A stretch of DNA of 64,000 nt from Eutreptiella sp. 'Long Island Sound 2002' (GCA_964036045.1 OZ038378.1:165516549-165580548), one strand, 5' to 3'. Numbered from the stretch's first letter, positions 24,001 to 32,061 are shown. The notes: generated from the sequence alone by a model not told the origin. Made by a program: numbers and translations.

Positions 24001-25344
24001 CGCGGTTGGTGTCGTCTGGGCACGAGCCTCCAGTGGTAACGTGGCGCCTGACCGGCAAAGGGCAACGAAGTCCTCCCTCCCCATGCCGCATTCTCGATTG
24101 GAAAAGGCGGTGCTGCGGGAGGCGGTTTTTGCCAGTTAAGAAGCGCTTTTGGCGATTACCAAGCAGTTTTGCTGGCTACAAAGCGGTTGGCAGGGGTTGG
24201 GGGTGTTTCATATCAAGAAGTGCTTGGTCCCCGTCCAGCAATTCCCTGCCCCATTCATCAGGAGGGCGCTGTCTGCATGGGTCCTGTGCACTTTCCGCGG
24301 CAAATGCCCGCGGAACACATGGTCGGACCCCCCCTCCAAGGAATGCAAACGCACCAAAAGGTCACGCAGCAACACGGCTCGCCAGTGGCCCTCACCGACC
24401 GTGGATGCCTTTCTGTCACCAAAGAGGGACGGACGGGTGACCTGTGGGTTAGACACCGACACGGATGCAACATTGTTGGCTGCCGTTATGCGCTGACTGC
24501 TGGACAGGGGATTGCCTTACCAGGGGGGCAGGGGGGCTTGGCGGGGGGGGCTGGGGGGGCGAAATGGATGGCCAATTGGCTGGACCCACCCACCCACCCA
24601 CCCACCCATGTCAGGAATGTTTCTCTCAAATAAAGAATGATTTACGAGGCTGGAAACTTGGGGTTTGTTGGCTCTTCCTCTTGTCACGAGGTCTCATTCA
24701 CAAAAGACAGATGGTGAGAGGCGGTTGCAAGTGCCCTACTCTCTGAAACCCATCAGTGGTACCGTTGATCCAGCAGCAGGCCATTGCTGAGTGACCGGAA
24801 TTTCTACTCTGTTGAGCACCTCAAAATGCCCCAGGGTTTCTATTTTGTTGAGCTTCTGAGGTGGGGGTAGGGGGATGGGGGCGGGGGGTTGGGTCTGAGC
24901 CCCCCTAAAACAAAATTCTGCACCTGAAACTAGCCAGAGTGAGTAGTTGTACTGGGCGCGCACCGGGTGAGGTGATGATCCCGGGGACGGGCGGGTTGTG
25001 TCCTGCCATTTCACGCTTTCAACTCTCTTCAACGCAGGGTTGCACTCCGTTGCCCTGAGAGTTGTGCCGCGCGCACGCCCCATCGGGTGCTCCCCCCATA
25101 CCTCCGTCGTTTTCTCTGTCCAATGGTCACGCACTTTCTTTTTGGGATCGCCCGTGACCACCTGCCGCACTAACTTCATCGGAGCGTCGACCTCTCGGAC
25201 CTTGCGAACGAGTTTTTTGGCGTCGGTGAAGATTTCGGTGCGACTTGGGATGCGCCTCCGGAGCTGTGACTCTGTGGCAGGCTCGGGCTCGGGCTCAGGC
25301 TCGGGCTCAGAGGGTTGTTCAGGGCCGCTGCTATCGCATGAGGA
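847..25344 (-). CDS. GPC1-like: Glycerophosphocholine acyltransferase (GPC1/GPCAT, DUF2838 family), eight exons, start exon not found
   Basis: Known members of this family are integral membrane enzymes of the endoplasmic reticulum that acylate glycerophosphocholine from acyl-CoA to lysophosphatidylcholine. Eight minus-strand exons join in phase: 25344-25102, 23982-23886, 21299-21124, 19675-19475, 18695-18609, 13611-13420, 2457-2311 and 1167-847. Together they give about 487 residues. Seen family signatures, in order: [12 protein letters not shown] (exon 3), [14 protein letters not shown] and [11 protein letters not shown] (exon 4), [17 protein letters not shown] (exon 5), [15 protein letters not shown] (exon 6), [11 protein letters not shown] and WNGANYYIE (exon 7). 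All junctions are GT-AG, and every acceptor reads CAG|G. Introns are 0.8 to 11 kb and full of transposons. Yeast Gpc1 is about 430 residues, so length fits; the acidic N-terminus and Ala/Asp/Glu-rich tail are extra. No ATG lies in frame in the first exon, so an upstream start exon is missing. Exon structure is inferred without transcript data. Confidence 0.86.
2311..2457 (-). CDS. GPCAT exon 7 (C-terminal membrane segments)
   Basis: Exactly 49 codons, phase 0 at both ends: acceptor GGCAG at 2458-2462, donor GTATCG from 2310. It encodes two hydrophobic helices separated by a short loop, ending in WNGANYYIE, a C-terminal signature of the DUF2838 family. The 1143-bp intron to exon 8 has no recognisable gene. 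Confidence 0.87.
2951..4093 (+). pseudogene. Ty3/gypsy-like integrase with chromodomain, 5'-truncated and with an in-frame stop
   Basis: Fragment of a Ty3/gypsy (chromovirus-like) Pol protein inside the largest intron of the acyltransferase gene, on the opposite strand. In order: integrase core with first Asp in [10 protein letters not shown], second Asp in EVHSDKHV, Glu in [13 protein letters not shown]; a GPY/F-like region ([27 protein letters not shown]); then a C-terminal chromodomain ([31 protein letters not shown]). A TGA at 3185-3187, between the second Asp and the Glu, breaks an otherwise open frame of about 380 codons ending at 4093. Reverse transcriptase and RNase H are absent upstream, where only poly-C-rich DNA is found. 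No flanking LTR pair was found. Dead copy. Confidence 0.85.
4094..5204. other. Downstream region of the Ty3 fragment; no gene
   Basis: Begins with a purine run (AAGAAGAAAAACT near 4120) that could be the polypurine tract of the Ty3 element, so some of this may be a decayed 3' LTR. I find no second LTR copy to prove it. Poly-G/poly-C tracts occur near 4868-4910 and 4990-5002. No coding frame is recognisable. Confidence 0.4.
5305..5380 (+). repeat. 22-bp subterminal tandem repeat of the hAT-like element
   Basis: About three and a half copies of a 22-bp unit starting GGCGTAAATTCCCAAG, at 5305, 5327 and 5349, with a degenerate fourth (GGTGTAAATT) near 5369. The inverted counterpart is near 7501-7590. 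Confidence 0.8.
5490..6661 (-). pseudogene. hAT-type transposase N-terminal part with PHD/RING-like zinc finger, frameshifted
   Basis: Two overlapping minus-strand frames look like one broken protein. The first (6661-6134) has a Cys/His cluster ([46 protein letters not shown]) resembling PHD/RING-type fingers. The second (6251-5490) has [17 protein letters not shown] and MMHCAACR, then [20 protein letters not shown] and [18 protein letters not shown]. That is the TTF-type finger plus start of the RNase H-like core of ZNF862/C17orf113-type hAT proteins (Asp in a SDxSTD-like context). The frames are offset near 6200, so a one-base frameshift is likely. The frame ends at 5490 without the rest of the core. 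An unspliced intron is a less likely reading. Confidence 0.6.
6790..7490. repeat. Tandem repeat of about 200-220 bp with internal hairpin, three to four copies
   Basis: Successive units share AAAGAAAGCCCC, GCCTCCTTC, the palindromic arms CTCGAGC and GCTCGAG around a 9-nt loop, GGGATCTTCACT and a GCATCAACAA box. Recognisable starts lie near 6800, 6880 (a short extra copy of the hairpin box), 7060 and 7275. The last copy is the most diverged. The block lies inside the hAT-like element. Confidence 0.75.
7633..8974. other. Intron sequence; no gene recognised
   Basis: Frames of moderate length occur on both strands (for example 8002-8367 plus), but none shows a domain or compositional sign of coding. 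Poly-G and poly-C runs lie at about 8590-8599 and 8674-8685. Confidence 0.4.
8975..9410 (+). repeat. Dispersed repeat, copy 1 (inverted partner at 27085-27504)
   Basis: Shares extended similarity with the reverse complement of 27085-27504. Common landmarks: GACCGCGCTTGCCGAAAA, AAGTCAGTGCTGGAGTC, GGACAGCCGATCC-like and AGTCAAACAGGACAAGTC. The second copy keeps a longer open frame on its own sense strand, so this may be a decayed coding segment of an unidentified retroelement. Internal location: largest intron of the acyltransferase gene. Confidence 0.65.
10045..10225 (+). repeat. Hairpin minisatellite, about 50-bp period
   Basis: Four consecutive units each contain GTGGGCGATCCCAC or a one-base variant (10053, 10103, 10155, 10207): 5-bp arms around a CGAT loop, extended by flanking GCC/GGC. 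Related hairpins recur at 10622-10647 and 10681-10694, and at 11376-11401, 11433, 11482 and 11533. Confidence 0.8.
10262..10345 (+). mobile_element. tRNA-derived SINE head, copy 1
   Basis: Contains an RNA polymerase III A box TGGCCAAGCGG (10275-10285) and a perfect B box GGTTCGAATCC (10322-10332), 36 nt apart as in a tRNA. The acceptor and anticodon stems do not fold cleanly and the 3' side of the T arm is decayed (CCCTTCC), so this is a tRNA(Ser/Leu-like)-derived SINE rather than a working tRNA gene. Confidence 0.65.
11012..11097 (+). mobile_element. tRNA-derived SINE head, copy 2
   Basis: Near-identical to copy 1 but lacks a short GTCG insertion. A box TGGCCGAGCGG at 11030-11040, B box GGTTCGAATCC at 11073-11083. 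It is followed by the same AAATACGGTATAGGTAGCTG tail. Confidence 0.65.
11951..13419. other. Intron sequence with poly-G/C tracts; no gene
   Basis: No recognisable domain. Poly-G/C runs lie at about 12700-12717, 12737-12745, 13020-13030, 13050-13065 and 13118-13127. An AT-rich patch (12825-12965) ends in CCGCCTTTGGCGCCAG, a motif that recurs elsewhere in the window (see findings). Confidence 0.4.
13420..13611 (-). CDS. GPCAT exon 6 (hydrophilic loop)
   Basis: 64 codons, phase 0 at both ends; acceptor CGCAG, donor GTATGT. It encodes [10 protein letters not shown], then a charged loop with [15 protein letters not shown] and ending ETMKTK. Family members have the same layout of a W-Q-V-L-Y helix end, a T-S-x-R-x-x loop and an F-K-T-K segment before the next helix. 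It is separated from exon 7 by the largest intron (10,962 bp), and a long (CA)n tract begins 112 bp upstream of its acceptor. Confidence 0.85.
13723..13882 (+). repeat. (CA)n microsatellite, interrupted
   Basis: About 160 bp of CA repeat interrupted by CGCACG-type units. It lies 112 bp upstream (on the transcribed minus strand) of exon 6 of the acyltransferase gene. Confidence 0.95.
14549..16340 (-). mobile_element. Non-LTR-type reverse transcriptase relic A
   Basis: Minus-strand coding relics in broken frames. In order from 16340: [19 protein letters not shown] (near 15960); [20 protein letters not shown] and [15 protein letters not shown] (15766-15578); motif A-like [11 protein letters not shown] (near 15520); motif B-like [14 protein letters not shown] (near 15220); then a C-terminal region, [19 protein letters not shown] and [18 protein letters not shown] (14920-14640). 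This layout fits reverse transcriptases common in dinoflagellate and other algal genomes, though I cannot name the clade. Stops and frame changes show that it is dead. Confidence 0.55.
16410..16895 (-). mobile_element. Reverse transcriptase relic B (same family)
   Basis: Encodes [19 protein letters not shown] and [20 protein letters not shown], aligning with FEMSHNN and [15 protein letters not shown] of relic A. This is the motif-B region of the same family. [10 protein letters not shown] follows downstream and may be the remnant of motif C. Confidence 0.5.
16955..17170 (+). mobile_element. C-terminal relic C of the same element family, opposite orientation
   Basis: Plus-strand [34 protein letters not shown] matches [34 protein letters not shown] of relic A on the minus strand. 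So at least two insertions in opposite orientations meet here. Confidence 0.55.
18014..18059 (+). repeat. (CA)n microsatellite
   Basis: Uninterrupted CA repeat of about 23 units within an intron. Confidence 0.97.
18609..18695 (-). CDS. GPCAT exon 5 (short membrane exon)
   Basis: 29 codons, phase 0 at both ends; acceptor TTGCAG, donor GTGTGC. It encodes a Cys-containing lumenal or cytosolic turn followed by a hydrophobic helix ending YYAVWQ. The join to VLYIVN in exon 6 recreates the family motif WQVLY, which fixes this donor over the alternative GTGAGG farther downstream. Confidence 0.84.
18966..19003 (+). repeat. 12-bp tandem repeat, three copies
   Basis: Three copies of GCATATTCC(C/T)GC-like units directly after a poly-G run (18952-18961). 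Confidence 0.8.
19475..19675 (-). CDS. GPCAT exon 4 (catalytic-core signature)
   Basis: 67 codons, phase 0 at both ends; acceptor CTCTCAG, donor GTGTGC. It contains the most diagnostic stretch of the family: [21 protein letters not shown], then [13 protein letters not shown] and a helix ending YVKRW. This exon alone identifies the gene. Confidence 0.9.
21124..21299 (-). CDS. GPCAT exon 3 (first membrane helices)
   Basis: 176 nt, completing the split Gly codon of exon 2, then 58 codons. The acceptor is TTTTCTCAG and the donor GTGCTG. It encodes two hydrophobic helices ([18 protein letters not shown] and a Trp/Tyr-rich segment) and the basic motif [18 protein letters not shown], which matches the family pattern K-x-x-x-F-L-F-D-F-C-Y. 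Confidence 0.88.
22200..22800. repeat. Poly-G region with repeated CAAAATGA/TCATTTTG hairpins
   Basis: Contains poly-G runs near 22369, 22411 and 22769. It also holds two hairpins with identical 9-bp arms TCAAAATGA and TCATTTTGA (22232-22258, 22442-22476), a repeated phrase AAAANTTTGGGGGGTCT before two of the poly-G runs, and the AAAATTTTC-GGCGCCTTTGGC motif at 22685-22712. No coding capacity recognised. It lies in the intron between exons 2 and 3 of the acyltransferase gene. Confidence 0.6.
23540..23625 (-). mobile_element. tRNA-derived SINE head, minus strand
   Basis: On the minus strand: A-box-like TGGCACGGCGG (23616-23606), then CTCCGGTGCCGAAGGTC and a perfect B box within GGGTTCGAACCC (23573-23562), 33 nt apart. 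Flanking arms GGTGCCG/CGGCACC could pair. It lacks a clean cloverleaf, so SINE-like rather than a tRNA gene. Intronic. Confidence 0.5.
23886..23982 (-). CDS. GPCAT exon 2 (basic helix before first membrane segment)
   Basis: 97 nt: 32 codons plus one base of a split Gly codon; acceptor TGCCCAG, donor GTGCGT. It encodes an Arg/Lys-rich, probably coiled-coil helix ([17 protein letters not shown]) followed by VVKFFDKTG, which leads straight into the first membrane helix in exon 3. Confidence 0.78.
25102..25344 (-). CDS. GPCAT exon 1 as found (N-terminal region, start missing)
   Basis: 81 codons ending at donor GTATGG. It begins with an acidic (Glu-Pro)5 tract, then a basic helical region ([33 protein letters not shown]). 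The phase matches exon 2. No ATG occurs before the Met of DAPMK, so either an upstream exon carries the start or translation begins inside. The 5' boundary at 25344 (after ACACAG) is a guess: it is the only boundary here without the CAG|G pattern. Confidence 0.6.
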
Positions 25345-25660
25345 CTGTGTCGAAAGATGGGGTGCGCAGAAGCAAAGCAGCAGGCACTTTCCAGCCCCAC
25401 ACCACCCACCCCAGCGGTCAGGAGTTGCCGAGCAGACCGCCCACCTCTCGCAGCCTCTTGATGCCGCCCTCTTCACACCCGACCCGATGGATGGGCCCCA
25501 CACCCACGATCCGTGAGTGGCGAACGCGTACGTGCACCCGGAAATACCAACCGGCACACTCCCTCAGCCTTGATGGCACAACCCCCCCCCCCCGCCCCCC
25601 CCCCAACATCACGTGGCATTCAGCCATGGGTGACCTTGAACTGTGGGTCTCCCCTGGCAC

Positions 25661-25768
25661 CTTTGTACAGGGCCTCCAGGTCTGACAGGCGGGCGGACCC
25701 ATTGGGCTCTGCGGCGAGCCCACCGACAATAAAGACAGTCCTGGACTTATGCAGCACTACCAGTACGC
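25661..25768 (-). CDS. Candidate Kelch-repeat exon, upstream neighbour on same strand
   Basis: 108 nt between acceptor GGTCAG|G and donor GTGCCA. It encodes VLVVLHKSRTVFIVGGLAAE, PNGSARLSDLEALYK, which fits one Kelch blade (hydrophobic strand, double Gly, then a conserved aromatic) and has the same CAG|G acceptor as the acyltransferase exons. It lies only 316 bp upstream of the first acyltransferase exon. Its phase does not match that exon, so it more likely belongs to a separate upstream gene. No other blades were found. Not proven. Confidence 0.35.
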
Positions 25769-27084
25769 CTGACCAGTGCATGTGTCTTAGGGCATGGGTG
25801 GCTTAGGGACGCACTGCACAGGGACCATGGGGACCGGGCCAGCACAGGAGGCAGGAGCACGGGGGGACGGGCTGGTGGTGAGCGCAGCAACAACACCCCC
25901 CCCCCCCCAGAGCCAGGAGGGCAGCAGCCGAGTGTCACGGCAAGCTGGCCCCTGACCCCAGCCCTAAACACGGGGAGCGTGAGGGAGCGGCCCGCCAGCC
26001 ACTCCCGATACCGTAGGGCATACCATACCATACCATACCGCCGCCCCCCCCCCCCCTGGCGCGCGCCTCTTTGTCTAGCCCTACCCCAGAGGGGTCCGTC
26101 CCCTCGTATTCCGTGTTGGTCAGTTGCTGCGCGACGGGTCCTCAAGGGAAAGGGCACAACTGACACACCCCAAACGCCACGTGTGCAGAGTGCGCGGTGT
26201 TGCGGTGCACGGACTGCGTAGTGGACAGTGTGCGGGTGGCACGGCGGCGCAGGCCGCACACTGCAGAGCCCGCCGCTTGGGGAGTGTGCGGCCCGCCGTT
26301 TGCCAAAGCGACGCCACGTGGCCCTGTGCCGAGCGGTTGGGCTCATGCAGGGCAGACCAATGGGGCGTGATGGACATCCGTCGTTCTGGTCCCGCCGGCC
26401 CCTTGGCGCCAGGATCTGTGCCTTGTTCCCGCGGCGGTTTCTCTGCTCCATCCAACGCCACCCGGACAACACGGCGTCTCATCGTCATTCCACCTGCCGT
26501 CTCGCAGTGACATCCGTCGTGTCGCCAGTGGCTGCGCCCAACACTGAAATACCCGCGTTCCCTCTTGATTGCCCTCGTGGACCTTCGCCACGCTTCCGGG
26601 CCGCTGTGCAGAAACGCCCCCCGTGGCTTGGCATGCACCGCGGTGTCGCACCCTGTCCCCTGACTTGGTCTGTCCTTGAATGTCTTGCGAAGTGCAGCCC
26701 CGCTTTACGCCTCTCGCGCGTGGGGCAGGGAAGGGGCAGGGAACGGAAGAGCAGAGGATGACGCCCGCCCCGCAGCTAAACCGGGAAGCCGAAGTGGGCA
26801 TCAACCAGCAATGCCTGGCGACAGCAGCAGGTTTTGTCTTGCCTCGGGGGTTGAAGTGTTGAGACCACTGATGAGGATGGACTACACCTCGGCCTGACCT
26901 CATGCCGCCCGGTGCTCTTGGCCCTCAGTGGCATTGATTTGGGTCTTGAAAATCAATGGCAGTAATGACACAAGGTCCCCATGGAGGGGGGTCACTTGGC
27001 AGAAAACAACCCCTCATGGCATGACTATTGGGACCACAGGTACAGTGAGCGGGGGGGGGGGGGGTGGCGTGAGGCCGTGGTGTT
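25769..27084. other. No gene recognised; simple repeats
   Basis: Holds poly-C runs (25896-25906, 26042-26055), an ACCAT tandem run (about 26020-26039) and a poly-G run near 27050-27064. Frames of up to about 240 codons on both strands look like low-complexity Arg/Pro/Ser translations without domains. Confidence 0.4.
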
Positions 27085-27504
27085 GGTTTGCTTGCCTTTG
27101 GCCTCTCGCCACTGTACATTCCGACCCTCTCTGGGTCCAAAGGTGTTTTGGTTGTGTCAACGGAGCCCCTGGATGACTTGTCCTGTTTGACTACTCCGGG
27201 GTCGGCTGTCCCGGAGACGGGCTGTTGCCCGTGCCATTGACCAGGTGCATCCAGATGCACACTCCGAGTCCATTCTGGGTTTGCCGACTCCAGCACTGAC
27301 TTGTGTGCGCTGGGGTGTGCATCTGCAGGATCATTTTTGTGACATGGGCCTCTAACAACCACAATGATTCTTTCCCTTTTGTCCTTTCCTTCTCCTCCCT
27401 CTGCGCTCTGCGCCATTTTCGGCAAGCGCGGTCTGCCCTGCCCTGTTACCTCCCCTTGTGTTTCCCTTTCTTCCTGCCCAGTTTCCTCTGGGCTCTCCAT
27501 GTTC
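27085..27504 (-). repeat. Dispersed repeat, copy 2 (inverted relative to 8975-9410)
   Basis: Reverse complement of this stretch aligns with 8975-9410. An open minus-strand frame (27500 to 26925) reads [20 protein letters not shown], then [18 protein letters not shown]. The same words occur in shifted frames in copy 1. Family unknown; perhaps part of a retroelement Gag-like region. Confidence 0.65.
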
Positions 27505-30500
27505 GTCCTGTTCTGGGGTGTAAAAGGGCGGCGGGAGGACGTGATGCTGTAGGGAGGGGGAAGGGGAGGGGGAGGGGGGTCGTCGCGCCCTGTCCCCTCT
27601 TTCCCCTTGAGGAGGAAGATCCTGGCTCAAGGGGGCTCCTTTGTTGGTGGCAGCATACTTGGTGTTGCTGGTTTTGGCCACTTGCTTCTGCTGGCCCACA
27701 TATCCCAGTCTGTCCTGGGCGTAGTTGCATGATGTTCGCTGGCTTGATGGCCTTAGCTGGCGCGGCGGTGGTAGACCATGCACGTAGTGCCCGCCGACAG
27801 ACTACGGATTCGGGACCGGGGCTAGTTCCCCTTTGTATGAGTCCCCGCAGTCCGGGCGAGGGGCAAGTCCGCGGCCTCCCCCCCCCTACCCTGTCAAGTG
27901 TCTGTTGGTGCATCACCCAGGGCCCGCAGTGCCCCAGGCGTCTTTCTGGGCTGCCCGGGGCTGTTGTTGCGTCTGTGAGTGCGGTGTTGTTGCTGTGGTG
28001 TTGGTGTTGTGGTTGGTTTTGCTGCGGTTGTTGCTGGAGCGTAGCAGGGGGTGTCTATTCCAAGTGGTGTCAGCGTTGTGGTTGGTGATGTTGCCTCCTG
28101 TGGCACTGGCAACCAAACCAGTCCCAACATCCGAGTCCTGACGGGGCTGCGTCCGCCATCAGTGATCCTGTCCTCCAGTCTCTGGTTCACCTGTGGTTCA
28201 GTCGCCGCCAACATCAGTGCCCCATCACTCTACAGTCCTCTCCACCCCCACCTTGGGGGATGGGGTACAGGGGGGCAGCATTACAAGTGGATACTGGAAC
28301 AGTTTCGCACTTGTGGGCAAGGGGCTCTGCGAGGCAAAGCACAAGCAAGACGAAGCGCTCACCACTAGGGAAGCAGACGTCCACAGGGCAAAAACAGCAG
28401 ATTTAGAAAGAAGACTGACTGCATTCTGGCATTTTCAGTGTGAAACATAGTTTGTTCAACTCATTATCTGGGGTTTTGGACGGAGTAGGACACCAATGGC
28501 GATCGGTGGCGAACCGACGGCGGTTGGTTCGACGAAAGCTTTAGAAAACGCGGGAAAAAACGCAAAAAGGAACGCATTTCTTGACGCACCACCTCAGTCT
28601 GCGCGCATAGTGCAGGGCAGGCCCGCCAGTCCCAGGGGACTGTGCAGGAGCAAATGCACGGCAGGACCAGGACACACCTCGTTTGATACCAATTCATCGG
28701 ATTGATCATTGGAGAACTCCAAGGACTCGCTGCCAACGAGGGGTTGCATTGGGGGACCGCAACCTCTGGGGAACGGGGTAGCAAAAAGACAACACAAATC
28801 TGCAAGAGACAAGCAGTGGGATCAGGGGCTACGACTGACGCCTGAGCCAAAGGATTATCCTGCCCTTGTGCTGTCCTGCACCCATCCACCTACCCCCGCC
28901 CCCCTTGAAATCTCCCCCCTTTTGTCGGGCCGGTTCCCCCCCTAGGGGGGGGGGGGGGGGCGGTCACAAAGTGACGGTCCCCCCCCTGGGGCGGGGGGGG
29001 GGGGGGGCGCACCACAAATCTGTACCCTGGTATCACAGTGTAAATCAGCTTCGGCGACTTCGGCGCCTTGTAAAAATTTTCTTTGGAGCCTTTGGCGCTT
29101 AGTATTTCCTGTGCTTTCTGGGCCAAGGTGACATTTCCCCCCCTTGGGGGGGGGGGATTTCAAGGGGTGGGGGGTGGGCGGTATGCATCTCCACATTTCC
29201 ACATTGTGGTCATTGGTAAGGTTGCCTTCTGTGCCTGGTCATCCTGCGCCTGATTGTTCTGTTCCACCCCTTTTGGTTCTGGTGATTGCTCCCCAATGCT
29301 GTTTCTGTCAATTTTTGGAGCTTTAGTGTTGCTGTCACGTAGAGGAGTAGGCCACGCACATGTCCCTTCCAATCGACCCCAGCACCACCCGCCGACATAA
29401 TCCCCCCTCGTCCCTCCCCCCACTTTCAGGGTGGATACAACCCTGTGACTTTGGCGTCGTGATGCAGCCAATATCGTGGCTGGAGGCATACAGTCTTTTT
29501 CTGGGCTGGAGGTTGTGGGCTCCGCACCATCCGAGCAACCTGTGTGTACACGCCACACCAGATGTATGAATGAGGGAAGGTGTACGTCCCATCATTTTCA
29601 TGGGTGTGCCCAAAGACGCCATCCGTCAAGGACCGCCCCAAACGTGCACCGACACCCACACCCACATGGGGGGGGCATGTTTCCCTCTTAGGTTTCAGAG
29701 CTGCTCGACCTGTGGCTGTCTCCACCCAAATCCATCCCCATCCCCTGACCCCTCCCGTCGCCGCACACCGTATGCATCACAATAGGCCAAGATTGATTTT
29801 AGGGGGTGTTTGGTGTAGCCTAGAGGCCCTACGTTGGTCAGGGATTTTGGGCTTGTTTTTGTTCCTGCACAGCAGATTGAATGAACAGAGGTAATGTGGC
29901 CTAAGAGGCAAATAGCGGCCACAGACCTCTCCATCCCAGGCCTACCCTCTGCCATACAGGACAAGGAAGCAATTGGAACAAGAACTCTTGGTCTATGGTG
30001 GGTTGCACCGAGGAATTTAGCATGAATCAGTCAAAGTGGGTGACAGAAGCCACAAAAATGAAACATGGTCAATAATTTTCTGTACCAGAGTGGCATACAA
30101 ATACCAGACCAAAAAGCGACTCCTCGTCAACCCGCCCCCCCCCCTTTAGACGAGCAACACCCTTGTCAACAGTAGGTGTTGTTTCCACAACAACGCGCAG
30201 GACCTTCACAGTATGCATTGTTTCCATAACCTTGGAACCGTGGAATTTGGTGGTTCTGGTGGTTCATGAAGATCAAGTTTTCTTTATGTAATTTTGAGGC
30301 TGGGGATGGTTTCTGATGATGCTGTCCTGCGACCCATTTTCACCCCTTCTGGTCCTTTGGAGGTGGAGATTGGTGAATCACCTGATGACTAGCGCATTGA
30401 CGACGCAATGGTGACTGTGTGTGTCTTCTCTCGGCATGTGCAAACAACGCCCATGTCAGAGGCAAAGCTCAACTGTCACATTGGGCCTGTCCCATTGGGC

Positions 30501-32025
30501 CCCATTGCAGCCAACGGACTCCCAAAGACATCCACAGATATCCCCCTTTGTCCCGCCAGATGCCACATTCAGATGGTACATACGCCCACCAGGAACGGCT
30601 TTGACGGATGCCCCTCCTGGGGAAGGTGCGATCCGGATGGGGCAGCAGTCCCACTGCCATACCCAGTGCTACACCTCTAGAGCTGCGGTGAGTGTACCTC
30701 ACCTGGCAAGCCTCAGGTGGTTCTGGGCAGTACCACCGAATGTGCAAGCAGTGCATCGTAGTGCGCACTTACTGCAACGGCAGTCCGACTGCTGATCCAA
30801 GACACAACAGGTGTACGAGCTGATGATGCATTGTGCAATTTTGGTAGACTGCATGGTCACGGCTTCTATAGTCATCTGAATGGCCTGTTTACAGCCATCG
30901 GGGTGCTTCATTGCTTTGTGCACCAGCACCATCCATGGTCAATGGTGCATGGCGGGCGTTCAGCCGCACTGCTGCGCACAAGAAGTGCCGAGGTGCCCAC
31001 TGTATGTAAGACATAGGTGGGGGCCCCCTGTCAAGGTCAACACGTTTGGTAGTTAGTTGGTTAGTTAGCCTTGCGGGCGCCAACAAAATGGCACCAGATG
31101 CCAGGTGCAGAGCCATCCATTATGGCTCCATCATGCTCGTTTCACGCCAAAAATACACCCCCCCCCCATATCATTGGTTTCGTTGAATTGAGTGCAGGTG
31201 CTTGTGCTGGACCTTGGCAGTGTTTGTGTTTGTACCACCGATGAGTGGCACCTGAACGAAGTGGGAGAGGGACATACGCCACCACCTATCACTTAAACTA
31301 CTCACCCCATTAATGGGCACATGGGCGAAATTCCCGATAATGGTTCTTGTGCACGTGCAGGAAGGGCAGCAGATTTTTTTGGATGGAATAGGGACCGTAC
31401 CTCAACTTGACCAAAAAGGCACATGCATTCCTCCTCTCACACCTGAGACACCCCAAGTGGTGAGAGGGTGACTCCAGAAACTGGTGGATCACAGAGGACA
31501 CACGGTTCCCACTGGTCGCGATAGCAATAGCACCCATACTACATTGTCAATTTGAGGGACCAAGCTCCATTCGCAGCAGCAAACATACCCAGAATCTTGG
31601 ACCCGCCGATTCCTTCACGGCATTGAAACCGGTGTCAAGACCTGCAGACGTGGTGCTGTGGTCCAGTGGCTTGGCCCCGACCTTGTGCATATGTCTCGGA
31701 CTGTGCACCACTGCCCTTGTGGCACGGGGTGGGACCTGCAGTGGCTGCCACTGCTTGCAGGTGAGCGTAGATACTACTACTGACTGCTTAGCGTAGGGGC
31801 CCCAGTGCCCCCGTCAGGACCATGAACTGACATGGTGTATGTGCCAAATGCCAGTTGGCCCGCGTTGGGGGTGATTCAACCCATGGTCTGTTCATGCCTG
31901 TGGCAGTTCTCTGGGGTACTTTATACACACATTCATTGCAATATGTGCATCGTTCGTGGGTCACGACTGTACTCTGTGCCTCGGCTCTCTGCCTGTCACT
32001 AGTCTGGCTCTGGATCCAGAATGCT
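27505..32025. other. Long stretch with no recognisable gene
   Basis: I see no protein domain, no tRNA and no long open frame with coding character. Features: poly-G/C runs around 28936-28960, 28980-29008 and 29139-29158; an AT-rich patch with GGCGACTTCGGCGCC and TTTGGCGCTT (29048-29100); poly-C near 30137. Single exons of genes with giant introns could hide here. Confidence 0.4.
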
Positions 32026-32030
32026 GGTGT

Positions 32031-32061
<31 letters not shown>
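32026..32061 (+). repeat. (TG)n microsatellite
   Basis: Imperfect TG repeat of 36 bp downstream of the LINE 3' end. Confidence 0.9.

Noticed and set aside
24736-25557. Full 273-codon open frame as the acyltransferase first exon
   Set aside because: The part after donor 25101 and the part before about 25344 lack coding character; only the middle joins exon 2 in phase, and the nominal start is GTG.
30408-31540. Several 60-120-codon frames with Cys/His residues
   Set aside because: Both strands give similar frames with no consistent motif or splice sites; chance frames.
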